From the NCBI GenBank assembly GCA_015680685.1, contig MNCI01024381.1, positions 67,070-131,069 on the forward strand: a DNA stretch of 64,000 bases, read 5' to 3'. The notes under the pieces are model-generated. The model did not search any database. It was not told the origin of the DNA and worked only from the letters and a program-made list of their open reading frames with translations. The translations under genes were made by a program, and so were the position numbers. Positions 1 through 10,100 of this stretch are shown one piece after another. Position 1 is the first letter of the stretch. The number at the start of each line of letters is the position of its first letter. The stretch comes from Gnetum montanum. Lineage: Eukaryota > Streptophyta > Gnetopsida > Gnetales > Gnetaceae.

Positions 1-485
1 CTATATGCTATGCACAGTCTCTACGCCACACGCACACAGCGTAATCTAGCCCAGCTGCCCTCCCATCCACCGGGGCTTTTTGTCTGCCTTGTGCTTCGCC
101 ACAACTGCATTAGACCAGTGCACTGTATTCTCATTCTGTAATATCATTGTTACATTTTTTGCATAAGATTGTTTACAGTTTTACGTCAATTTGGCCCATG
201 CATTCTGTTTACGCCCGTTTACGCTTATGCTCCGTTTGCATCTGTTTTATGCTGTTTACGCTTTCGTTTATGCCTGTTTACGCCGTTTACGCATAACCTA
301 GCATATAGCATTTCGGCATAAGTGCGGGTAAATCCTTGTCTGATCCACGTGTGGACCACCCAAGGTACTCTGCCTTCGTGCATTCCAGATCGCCCTCAGG
401 AAAAGGCAGGGTCTTCTGTTCTCGTCCTGTGATCCCACGGTCTCTGTTTCCTTCCAGCCGAGGACCGATGATTTCAGGAGGTACA
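1..485 (+). repeat. Partial LTR (element 7), opposite orientation to its host element
   Basis: The segment is the reverse complement of the LTR end found at 10101-10500, 17348-17720, 42430-42800 and 61080-61440. Its last bases (about 463-485) read as the reverse complement of the TGTACC...GAAATC...CGG start of those copies. The LTR therefore ends in ACA at 485 and runs out of the window on the left. No tRNA-Asn primer site follows, so it is a 3' LTR or solo LTR. It carries many GTTTACGC words (about 180-295). The DNA to its right is the gag C-terminus of element 4, so it is an insertion into element 4. Confidence 0.75.
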
Positions 486-1634
486 GTAGTTGCAATGTGC
501 TACGAGGCCTTGACCATAAAGGGTGTTATGGGCACCCAAGGTGGTTCTCTAATGACAAAAGGGGCCCTCAAACTAGTTGATGTCAAGGAGGCCCTAGTGT
601 TACTAGAGAGCACACAAACCACAAATAGCTCCTATGTTGATTTTGCATTGTCATCAACGCTAATGGTATTAATGATGTACCCTACACTACTTATGTTTAG
701 AGGATCCTTGTAAACCTCCATTGATTGGTTTTGGTGATGTACTAGGTTGGTAGAATCAAGGACCAACTCACCCTTATCAATCATATGTTGGATGTCATCC
801 TGCAAAGCCATGCAAAATTCTATGTCATGACCTTGCAATTGGTGATACTATTAAAATTGGTCTAATTGGAAGTGCTTAGGGACTAAAGGCTCGTTAGGTA
901 GTGTAGTCAAAGGGTTCTTGACAAGCTTGTAATATTAGTCATACCACTTATGAGCATCCTCAGGCATCTACTTGTACTAGATGCATTTAGCATTAAGTAG
1001 TTAGTCCAAGAGCTTTGACTACTTGATAGGCAACGATGTATACTTTGAGCAATCCTAGTGCTTGAAGTTACGCCTTGTGGTAGCCAATGCTATGGCCACT
1101 GACAATGTAGGCTAGTTGGTCACCATAGTGCTAGAGCTGGCCACCTTATTATTGGTCAATGCCTTAGATGGCTTGGCCATTGGTTTGACATTGGTTAGCT
1201 TAGCCTCATTGGCCACCAATCCAATTATTATGGTTACTTGTTTATCTTTGTCCTTGTCTTTCCCTTTCTTTGCATGTAAATTCTTGTAGGCCATATAGGC
1301 TAGATCCTTGTTGGCCTCCATTGCATCCTAAATACTCTTAGTTTGAGCAAATGCTTAGCTAAAGAACTGCAAGAAAAGGTAATATAGCTTTAACTTGATA
1401 AAGTCATTTACTACACCTTTGAAAATAGCTAGCAAGTGGATCTCTGCGATAGGCTCACGGATCTCATTAAGGGAACTTCTCCATCACTAAATAAATTTGT
1501 ACATAGGCTCTAGGTGGCCCTACTTCACTTGCCTTAGTTGGTCTAAGATCACCTCAAGCTTCAAGTTATACTTGAAGTGTGTAATGAATTGTGTGAGAAA
1601 TTCCTAAAATGAAGAGATGAAGGTCCTAGGGAGC
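486..1634 (-). pseudogene. Element 4 gag, C-terminal half (decayed)
   Basis: Reading the minus strand from 1634 leftwards gives the gag segment with the pattern LNEIREPI..HLLAIFKG followed by DFIKLKLYYL. After it come a Lys-rich linker (about 1112-1321), a degenerate zinc-finger region ending in YHQLQGHDIEFC (about 800-840), and the start of PFVI-type proline repeats (about 500-620). Retrotransposon gag packages element RNA into virus-like particles. Many in-frame stops make it a pseudogene. The other half of this gag lies at 28760-29981; element 3 split the gene. Family assignment rests on alignment by eye with the gag of elements 1, 2 and 3. Confidence 0.8.
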
Positions 1635-1640
1635 ATGTGT
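1635..1640. repeat. Target-site duplication of element 3, left copy (ATGTGT)
   Basis: ATGTGT immediately precedes the left LTR and recurs as ATGTGT at 28754-28759 just after the right LTR. Ty3/gypsy integration normally duplicates 5 bp; a sixth matching base may be chance. Both flanks lie in the same gag of element 4, confirming one insertion event. Confidence 0.85.
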
Positions 1641-3436
1641 TGTGACCAAAAACATCGATGGCTGGAACACTGAGAGGTTGCCAGGTGAACAGTTTAACCC
1701 TAGATCCATGCAAGGGCCATGCTAGAGAGAAACAGAAGCGTGGTGCACTGAATGGTCTAGTGAATCAAATAGGGACTTAATCGGTGTATCTTAATCTTTC
1801 GAAAGTGCTTGTTTTGGAAGCGAGGTACGTGAAGTAAATTGACAATCAATAAATGTAAAGCGGTGAAAATAGTGAAAAAACGATGATAGTAAGTAAATAG
1901 CAAAACATACTTGGGTGAGAAAGTGCATCATCCAAAGGTTGCGGGTTTGATCCTGTGCTTTGCTAAAAGGTGTACAACAGAACACGCAACATGGAAGAGG
2001 CACAACTTACATAGAATAGTATGGTCACATATTTCTAAACCGTAGAGCCAACTAGCAAACTCAAAGCCAACTAGAGTGCTAAAAATTACCAAATATTCTC
2101 TTTGAAGGCCAAATTAAAAGCCAATCACCACCTAAGCCAACCACCCACCCTTTGAGCATTGTTTGATGGGGTATTTATAAGGCTAGGAGCAGGAGAAAAA
2201 TGTGGTCTGGATGCTACGTGTCCTGGGCCCCACAAAGTGCAAACATGATTGTACTATGTAGGTGTGCAATGCTAGAGGTGAGCTTTGTTACATTGTGACC
2301 ATACTACTGAAACTACATGTGCCAAAATCTAGTGTGCCAACAATGTAAGCAAAATGAAGCCTATGCTCCGAGACTACATCTTCTCTACTCTTGCAAGTAG
2401 GGGTATTCAAAATAAAGCAAACTTGTTGATTTTGTCTGCCAAAGAGATATCAGGGCAAGAATAATCATTGCCAACAAGTTATAGAGCTAACCAAAGATGT
2501 ATTGATGCCTCCATTCTAGTGTTTCACTACCTGCACTATTCAACATATTGGCGTAGCATAACTACTCACTACGCTATGCTACACTATGTAACATGGCATA
2601 GCGTAGCTACCGATCTTGACAGAAAACTTGTGTAGGAGCCGAGAGCATTTGTGTGAGGCTTGGTCAGGCAAAAAATTGCAAATTTTGTCCTCCATGTCGA
2701 AAATCCTTTGGACTTACTAAATTCATCTTTGGAACATTTCTATCATTTTTGCATTGTTGCAATGTTGTGCTATGCTATGTAGCGTAGCACAATGTGGAAG
2801 CTAGTGTATCATGCTTCCTTGTTTAATCTACCATTTTCTACCAAGAAACCTTACTTAAGGCATAAGGGCTAAGTGGGACAACTAGTTTTGAAGGCTGAAA
2901 TGTTACCAACTGTAACCTTTTTGTTGGAGTCACTTGGTAAATGGGGGCCTTTGTGCACTTTTTCCTTGTTACTCTCTACTATGCTGCATAGTGTAGCATA
3001 GTGTAGAACCTTGTGTTGGTGGAGCAAGTTTACTTGATGGTTGCAACATGGGAAAATGCTTTGGAAGACCAACTTGTCATAAACTTACATCTTGGATGTT
3101 TAATTGATCTCTTCACATCTTTCTACACTGCACAACGTAGTAGATTTCTATGCTAGAAAACTTGCTAAACTATTTTGCCCATCTTGAACACTTTTGACGA
3201 CTCCTAGCATGGTCCTTGGGTAGACTGCTAGTCGAGTCAATTGTCCAGTTGGGTAGGCTGGAGAGTCCAGCACTCCTATCATCCCTAGAGATAGAAAACT
3301 TACCAAACTGTACAGTCTATCCTTGGTGCCCACACCATTCTATCAGCCTATCATGATGTTGTAATTGTAGAAATCCTTGCCCCAAATTCCAAGACTCTGC
3401 AGAAGCATGAGGGTTTTGAAATTTTATGGTGTTTTA
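1641..3436 (-). repeat. Element 3, 3' LTR (left copy)
   Basis: It starts TGTGACC and ends TGGTGTTTTA, a CA-to-TA change from the TTTCA end of the right copy at 26911-28753, with which it aligns along its length. TATA-like TATAAATAC lies on the minus strand at about 2171-2179. The LTR contains clusters of TAGCGTAGC/GCTACGCTA words (about 2545-2610, 2760-2800, 2985-3005, 3130). Confidence 0.85.
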
Positions 3437-3452
3437 TTGGTCACTCTTTGTT
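3437..3452 (-). other. Polypurine tract of element 3
   Basis: On the minus strand this reads AACAAAGAGTGACCAA directly before the TAAAACACC start of the 3' LTR. It aligns with the purine-rich ends of elements 1 (11895) and 2 (44264). The PPT primes plus-strand DNA synthesis. Confidence 0.75.
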
Positions 3453-4820
3453 GACGTTTGGAGGATCTACTCGAGAGATGTTGAAAAAGAATAAGAAATA
3501 CCATGAAGGACAAGATGCTAACACCACTCTCTAGTGGTTTCTTAGATGTTCCTTTGCTGTGCTTAGAAGTATCAGGGTAGTCGTGTAGGGAAAGGGGGAA
3601 AGGATGGATTTGAGGGGATAGGTTCAGGAAAGGAAAAGATGTAACATAGTGCAATTCCTCATCAGAGTGCTTATGAGGGAGTCGATATGCATGGGCATCT
3701 TTCTTTTGCTAGCTTCTAACCTCTCATCAGAATTCTTAGAGATGGTCATTGTGAAATAGCTAATGTGCCATTTGTTTTGGGCAAGCCTCTTTTTTTTAGC
3801 TCTTTTGCTCTTTTATGATTTTCTTCTGCTATTTAACCATGTTCACTTGCAAACATCTTTATCATTGCAGGATAGGTGTTTCCTCCTTGAGATGAGTTGT
3901 GTTACATCCATGTGGGGCTTTGACCTACCTATAGGTGCTTCCCATATGATGAGCTACATTATGCGCATTATGGACTTTGTGGTTGAGCATGTGGGAGGGC
4001 TTTATATGCATCAAGAAAGCTTGTAAAGAATATGTGAAATGGGAAACTGTGGGTGTAAGTAACAAGGTGAAGAAGGTTAAGAGGGAGAATGAGATGTGCA
4101 CTCCCAAGTAGCCAAGGTAGTCAAAATGGTCACCTCGGAATGATGTAGTGTCCTATCCTCCTAGCAAAATGCATCTCTAATCGATGCCATCTCGGCCTAT
4201 AGCTTGTAAACACAATAGAGAGCAGACCAGAAAAACATAACCATGAAATAAGGTGAGGGTAGGATCCCACTTGCTTCAAACATTGCTAAAGTGAGGAGTA
4301 TTGTTGCTGAAGCATGTGACGTCCAAACCAGGAAGGCTAGTAGTGGTTCTGGCAATGATAAACTAAAGGGGTTGGCACCGAGGAGGCTAGGAGTTGTGGC
4401 AATGCAAGTGCTTAGGAATCCCTGACCAGGGAAAACATCATGCAGTTTAGCTATAAGCTGAGAAACCTAGTAGCTGAACATATTTTGAGTTCAGATGATG
4501 TTGGGGGCTGGAGGGTAGCAACTTTGTGGCTAGGCCACAATAGTGTTGGGACTCTAGCAGCAAGCACTAACAATAGGAGCTACCGCCAAGGTGACGGGCT
4601 ATGGTAGTAGTAGCTCTGGAAGGTTAGCAAGATGTCAGATGACATCTCTAGAGGATTAGTAAGATGCCAGGGGTAGTGTCATTACATATGTTTTAGATGG
4701 TGTTTTCTTATCATCATGAACTACATTCTACAATTGCAATGTCCCACCCCATGCTGGCACTGTGCACCCTCACTTGTTTGTGGGATCGTGGATGTGGGCT
4801 GAGAACGTTGTGCCGTGAAC
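3453..4820. other. Element 3, 3' non-coding tail
   Basis: This stretch lies between integrase-side repeats and the PPT and corresponds to 11911-13077 in element 1 and 44280-45270 in element 2. No credible protein is seen; short ORFs have no family match and are not shared. A pyrimidine-rich run at about 3778-3835 (purine-rich on the element strand) is in the same relative place as the T-rich tract of element 1. Confidence 0.6.
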
Positions 4821-5095
4821 CTAGTTTAAGGTCCCGGTAGACCATAAGATGTACTAGTTTAAGGTCCTAGTAGAATACTATGCTAGTTTTAAGGTCCTAG
4901 CAGATCATTGTGCTAGTTTATCATCGTAGCGGATGATGGATAGATTAGTTTAAGGTTCTAATGGACCGTTTGTGCTAGTTTTACACCATAGCAGACATCC
5001 TTTGCCAGTTTTACATCATAGCAGACAATCTATGCCAGTTTATAGTCATAGCGGACTATTTGTGCTAGTTTATAGTCATAGCGGACTCTCTTTGC
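4821..5095. repeat. Hairpin-repeat block, 3' of integrase (element 3)
   Basis: About nine imperfect units of about 30 bp begin with (C)TAGTTTA or CCAGTTTT and contain two short inverted arms around a 6-nt loop close to ATAGCG. Examples are ATCATC-GTAGCG-GATGAT, ATAGTC-ATAGCG-GACTAT and GGTC-CCGGTA-GACC. Several units are imperfect. The arm sequence varies while pairing is kept in these clear cases. Confidence 0.85.
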
Positions 5096-5099
5096 TTAC

Positions 5100-6393
5100 C
5101 TTTCTTTTGCATCAGACGTAGTATGGCTTGAGGTACAAGTGGTTCATGGGATTTGCAAACTCTTTGCCATCTATGTCTGCTAGTTTGAAGGCTTCATTCA
5201 CATAGGCTTTCATGACTATGAATGGACCTTCCTAGTTTGCTGAGAACTTATTTACATGCTCATGAACACTTTGAGAACTAGGTATCCTTTTTTGATTGGT
5301 TGTCAATGTATATTGGAATGATGATTTTGTCACTGCTTGTCTTGGTACTATTCGATATGGCCAAGTGTTTGAGCATGCTCCTCCTCTATGGAGTCGAGGT
5401 CAATGATCCTTGACTCATTGTTTTGGGCTTCATTCACGATGTTTGAAAGGATCATCTAAAGTGACAGTACCTACAATTCAAGAGGTAACACTACTTCAAA
5501 TCTGTAGACTACACTATAAGGAGTCTTACCTATGGTTGTTCTACACATCATGCAGTAAGGCAATAAAATGTAGAATATTTGCTCATGCCATTGCCTATTA
5601 CTATTGCTAAGCATCTTTTTGAGCAAGTTGATGATGGCTGTGTTTGTTGCCTCTGCTTGACCATTTTCCTACAGGTAGTATGGCAACAAAAAGGATTGCT
5701 TGATGCCAAGGTTGCTACAAAAGGTTTTGGTTTCTACGCTACTAAACTGTGGCCCATTATCTATTACAATAGTTATGGGAAGACCAAACCTTGTTACTAT
5801 GTTGTCCAAGATAAAGTGGCAAACCTATTGAGATGTAGTTTTCCTAAGGGGGATAGCCTCTACCACTTTCTGAAGTACTCGATGGTGGTGATGATGAAGC
5901 TATGTCCTACGGAAGACTTAGGTGTGATGGGTCCTATGATATCTAGCTCCTATCGTTGGAATGACCATGTAATTTGTGTAGGATGTAACTCAATAGGTGA
6001 AACATGTATAAGATTTGCATGACGTTTGCATGTATCACACATCCTAACTTTGTCAAGGAAATCTCATTCCGTGCAAGGCCAATAATATCCTAGGCATTTG
6101 ATTTTTGCTACCATAGCCCTAGGAGCTATGTGTCCTCCACATGGTCCTTCATGGACTTCATGAACGATTTTCTGTGCTTCTTCCCCACTAATGCAAGTTA
6201 GCAATATCCCATCAAAGGAGCGTTTGCATAAGGTATTATCTCCTATAAGGACATACTGCTGGGCTCCCTTTCGGATCGCATCCTTTTGAGAGGATGTCAA
6301 GCCGTGTGGGGGTTCATCGTGTTGAAGGTAGGCTTTAACATTAGTGTACCACTCTTGGGCATTGGTGGCACTTATGGAGGCAACATGTACCAC
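5100..6393 (-). pseudogene. Element 3 integrase (decayed)
   Basis: The minus-strand reading from 6393 contains the N-terminal zinc-binding region with GGHIAPRAM...LGYYWP (about 6064-6150). The catalytic core follows, with ELDIIGP (about 5925-5950) holding the first acidic residue and IDNGPQFSS (about 5740-5775) the second. The Glu region NGQAEATN is near 5650. The C-terminal part near 5100-5280 contains a chromo-less tail. Integrase inserts element cDNA into the genome. Several stops and frame breaks make it inactive. Plus-strand ORFs over this stretch are shadows. Confidence 0.85.
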
Positions 6394-6930
6394 TCATAGG
6401 GTCTGTGCACTCCATTATCTAAGAAAGTAAGGTTGCGAATAGGTGTGGTGGCATGTTTAACACTAGCATGGCTAAAGCATCTACTATAGCATTCTTGTTG
6501 CATGGCACATGTTGGATGTCTATTGTTGTAAACTATTTCAGCAAACTCTTGGCCAAGTCACAATAAGGCTATAAATGTGAAGCTTTATAGCCATATATTT
6601 CAGTAATATGGTTAATGATGAGTTGGGAATCACCTTGGACTGCCAAATGTTGGATCTTTAATTCTTCAGCTGCTAAAAGGCCCCTAAGGAGTCCTTCATA
6701 CTCAGCTATGTTTTTTGTACAAAGGAACATAAAACGGTAAGCAAAAGGTCGAATGTCCCCCAAGGGGAATGTAATGATGGTCGCCGCGCTACCACCTCAT
6801 GTGGTTGAGGCGCCTTCAAAGTGCAAAGTAGCTTCGAAGTGTAATGGTATAGGGTTGATGCTATTAACATGTTCATCTAGGAATTCTAGCTCTATGGTTG
6901 TCCAATCATCGATGGGTGAGGTTGTAAGCT
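6394..6930 (-). pseudogene. Element 3 second (archaeal-type) RNase H and linker
   Basis: The segment 6569-6763 reads NIAEYEGLLRGLLAAEELKI followed by VQGDSQLIINHI. This is the (N)xAEYEAL...GDSQLVxNQ pattern of the extra RNase H of Tat-lineage gypsy elements. It lies between the first RNase H and integrase, as in Tat elements. Element 2 has the same module (about 50716-51010). RNase H removes RNA from RNA:DNA hybrids during cDNA synthesis. The frame is broken outside the core. Confidence 0.75.
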
Positions 6931-6943
6931 ACGTAGCTATCAC

Positions 6944-8590
6944 TTATCCTTTTTTGGACGATTGGGCTACATAGTGTAAATTGAATTCTGCCGTTATAGC
7001 TTTCCATCGAGCTATCCTACTACTTTCATATAAATTGTTCATGATGGCCCAAAGTATGTTGCTCTTGCATATAATGTTAACCTTGCTACGGAATAGGTAA
7101 TGTCTCCAATTTTTTAGCACAAATACTAGGGCAAGACAATTTCTTTCTACTTCATTGTACTTTGCCTCATAAGCTATCAATGTATGACTTAAGTAATAGA
7201 CTAGGATTTCAAAGCCATCATCTCTTTTCTAACACAACAATGCTGCAATAGACGTGTCTAAAGTAGCAAGGTAGATGTAGAAAGGCTTATCCCTCTATGG
7301 TGGGTAAACAGTTCGGAGGTGTAAAAGCTCTTTCTTTAAGTCATCAAAGGCTTGTTGACACTGTGTCATCCACTCGAAGTTGACCACCTTCTTCAGCAAG
7401 TGTTGCATGGGGTATAACTTGTCGATCAACTTTGCTACAAACCTTTTGATAAATTGTATTCTACCTTGCAACCTGCGTAATTTTTTAAGGTTGGTAGGGG
7501 GTGCTAGGTTAACGATGGCCTTAAATTTGCTAGGTTCCACTTGTATTCCAATTTCTGATACTACAAACTCTAGCATGCATCCGATTTTAACGCCAAAAGC
7601 ACATTTCTTTGGATTGAGATGCAAGTCATTCCTGTGACAATGCTTAAGGACTACCTCTAGATCATTGGGATGATTAATAGCTCTCTTAGATTTGACTGCT
7701 ATGTCATCCACGTAATTGTTTAGTCTCTCTAAGAGGTAGTCGTTGAATATGTATGTCATGACTCGTTGATACGTTGCTCTAGCATTTTTGAGATCAAAAG
7801 GCATCATAGTGTAACAAAAGGTTCACCAAGGGGTCATGAAAGTAGTTGTTAACTGATGCTCTAGATTGATGCAGACTTGATTGTAGCCTGAGAACCCATC
7901 CATGAATGATAGTAAAGCATGACTAGCTATAGTGTCAATAAGTTGATCGATACTTGGTAATGGGAAGTTATCTTTAATTGTTGCTTTGTTCAGATCTTGG
8001 AAGTCTATACAAAATCGTATACCTCCTGTTTTCTTGGAAACTACAAAGATGTTTGATACCCACTCTAAGTAATCAACCACATGAATGAAGCCTTCTTGAT
8101 ACAGCTTGGTAATTTCATCACGTACACTTAGTGCGATTTCTGATTTAATTTTTCAAGCCTTTTATTTAATTGCTTTGATACGCGGGTCTAAGATAATGTT
8201 ATGTTGTATGAGCCATGGGTCTAAGATTGGCATGTCATTATAGGACCACGCGAACACTTTAATGTTGTTTTAGAGAACCTTAGATATGTCCTTTTGTATT
8301 TGTGGATCTATGAAGGAGACAAGTTTTAATTTCTTTATTTTCCCCCTAGACGTAGTTACAAGTGATTCGATGAGAGGGTCCTCAGTCACATCCCCAACCT
8401 CTAAGTTTAAGGCTTAGACCAAATGTTTGGGCTAATCTAGGGATGTTTCCAAGGATGCTACAGTGTTGTTAGTAGATGATTCCCAGTCTATTGATTCTGA
8501 GTTTAGGTGTCTTGTAAGCTTGCCATGAGGACCTATCAAGGTTAAAAGCAAATGTAGATCATTGTGCATAGCCATTTTTATCAAACCTAT
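6944..8590 (-). pseudogene. Element 3 reverse transcriptase and RNase H (decayed)
   Basis: The minus-strand reading begins near 8590 and runs through the N-terminal region to the RT core: WVSNIFVVSKKTGGIRFCID and FPLPSIDQL (8080-7930), FMDGFSGYNQ (about 7885-7915), and the catalytic YVDDI (about 7700-7720). The thumb and connection follow, with FVAKLIDKLYPMQHLLKK. The first RNase H (7294-6944) includes EAKYNEVERNCLALVFVLKNW, matching the Y-x3-E-x3-A/LAL-V pattern. RT copies element RNA into DNA. The ORF is broken into pieces by stops. An AG preceded by a T-rich run (minus strand, near 8587) is a possible splice acceptor for a PR-RT intron. Confidence 0.85.
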
Positions 8591-8714
8591 CATAATAAGA
8601 AAAATTCAAGTCAAGTGATACCTGTTTGTAGAAATAACATGTAATGAATGTTTGTAAAGTAACAATACAACATAAAATAATCACCAATCACTATGTAAAA
8701 TTTGCAAATTGAAG

Positions 8715-9141
8715 CTACCAATTTAAGGTCTTGGTGAACCATATCAAGACCTGAAATGAATGCTAACATTGCTAGTTTAAGGTCGTAGTGGACCATCACA
8801 TGTTATATAATTTGGTTTATGATACAAAATGAGTGGTGAGATGCCATATAGGACATGGCAGATTGTTGACCAGGTTAAAGCATATGCTAGAATTGCTAGT
8901 TTAAGGTCTCTACGGATCACTATTAGGTAGATTTGAAAGCCAAAACTACTAGTTTAAGGTCTTTGCAGACCATTAACAAGTAGATTTTAAAAGCTAAGAT
9001 TTGCTAGTTTAAGGTCTTTGCAGACTATCATTAGGTTACATTGTAGGTTAAAATCCTATGTAAACTAAGATTGCCAATTTAAGGTCTTAGCAGATCATTA
9101 ATGAGTAGACTTTGTAAACATAGATGGCTAATTTAAGATGG
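8715..9141. repeat. Hairpin-repeat block, 5' of RT (element 3)
   Basis: Six to eight units carry TAGTTTAAGGTC, a 6-7 nt loop, then GACCAT or a variant: AAGGTC-TTTGCA-GACCATT, GGTC-GTAGTG-GACC. Units are interspersed with unrelated spacer of 40-70 bp. Arms are mostly complementary (GGTC/GACC); some units are decayed (GGATCA, GATCAT). The block separates the pol region from the antisense gene. Confidence 0.8.
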
Positions 9142-9283
9142 AACAAAATTTTTGGTTAGCCCACCTGTTATATTGTAGAAAATCGCTATGCTAAGGTGTT
9201 ACTATGACACAATAGTGTTATGCTATACGGGGTGTCCCACATTAATTGAGTCATGTAAATGGTAAGTATTTTACCACGTTGGC

Positions 9284-9292
9284 TATAAATAG
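9284..9292 (+). promoter_or_regulatory. TATA box of the antisense gene of element 3
   Basis: TATAAATAG lies on the plus strand about 135 bp before the first ATG (9425) of the antisense gene, with GGGG following. Spacing suits a plant TATA promoter with a leader of about 100 nt. The reading as promoter is inference. Confidence 0.55.
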
Positions 9293-9424
9293 GGGTTTAT
9301 GCCCTGGTAAACGCATCATTTTCATTATCAGAGCCCAGAGCCCATACTTGGAGCATAGTGTAACTACACAGAGAGAGAGAACTGGTGTAGTGTAGAAATT
9401 TATAGGAAATTTGTAAGTGAGACA

Positions 9425-9542
9425 ATGGCACCCAAAGGTGAATGCAAGCATTGAGGACTTACCAAAGTAGATGAGATGAAGGAGACTCTAGGATGCTTGT
9501 CCAAGGTGCACGTTAAAGTGTGGGAGGAGGCTCTGTCTACTC
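9425..9542 (+). pseudogene. Antisense gene, exon 1 (element 3)
   Basis: The exon reads MAPKGECKH, a TGA stop, then GLTKVDEMKETLGCLSKV and on to ALSTR, ending CG before GTAAGT. Element 2's exon 1 (53718-53848) also starts with a Lys/Gly-rich peptide (MGKGKLDKGKGKK) and ends in phase 2 before GTATGT, supporting the exon model. The TGA is where a CGA would fit (C-to-T decay). Confidence 0.55.
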
Positions 9543-10100
9543 GGTAAGTCACTACATTGCCCTTGTTTTTTGGATATTGTTATCGTTATTGTGGTGAAAT
9601 TTACGTCCACTGCCACTGTTTTGGTTGTTGTTTTGGCCACTATGCCATTATTGCCATTTTGACCACTGCATGCAACATCACCTTAACCGCCATTATTGCA
9701 AATGCTGATTGCCTTGTCGTAAGGATTTGGGCAATTCTAGGTGGCATAGCACACACTTGGTGTAGCGTACCATCTTTAAGAAGGGTTTATTTATTCATGA
9801 AATTTGTTAGGGTGATGTGTGCTTAAGCGTAGCATAGTGCGAGTTATTCTTTATGGCAAGATAAGGTTGAAATGGCGAGGACACTAAATTTTCTCTCACC
9901 CATGTTGCTTAAGGCTACAAATTTTTTTTGTGTACAATTACACTTACTACGTTGCTATGCCTATTACAAGGGTATGTTTGTCATATTGTCACAGGTCTGC
10001 TTGTGCTTGTTCATTCACTATCTTGCTATGCTGTGCGTATCATAGTCATCACCCTTAAGCGTACATGTAATTGTTACGCTGCGTACCTATTATGTTGTGG
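9543..10100 (+). other. Antisense gene intron 1, left part
   Basis: This non-coding stretch runs between the exon 1 donor and element 1. Short ORFs (for example 9557-9826, Cys/His-rich) look incidental. It holds GCGTAGC-type words (about 9760, 9828, 10023, 10058-10090), the same vocabulary as element 3's LTRs. Confidence 0.5.

Noticed and set aside
2545-3010. MITE or inverted-repeat transposon from the GCTACGCTA palindromes
   Set aside because: The words are dispersed through both LTR copies of element 3 and have no target duplications or fixed ends.
5579-6022. 147-codon plus-strand ORF
   Set aside because: It is antisense to the element 3 integrase core, whose motifs are read on the minus strand.
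9557-9826. Cys/His-rich 89-codon ORF
   Set aside because: It lies in the predicted intron of the antisense gene, with no motif spacing of a known zinc finger and no counterpart in element 2.
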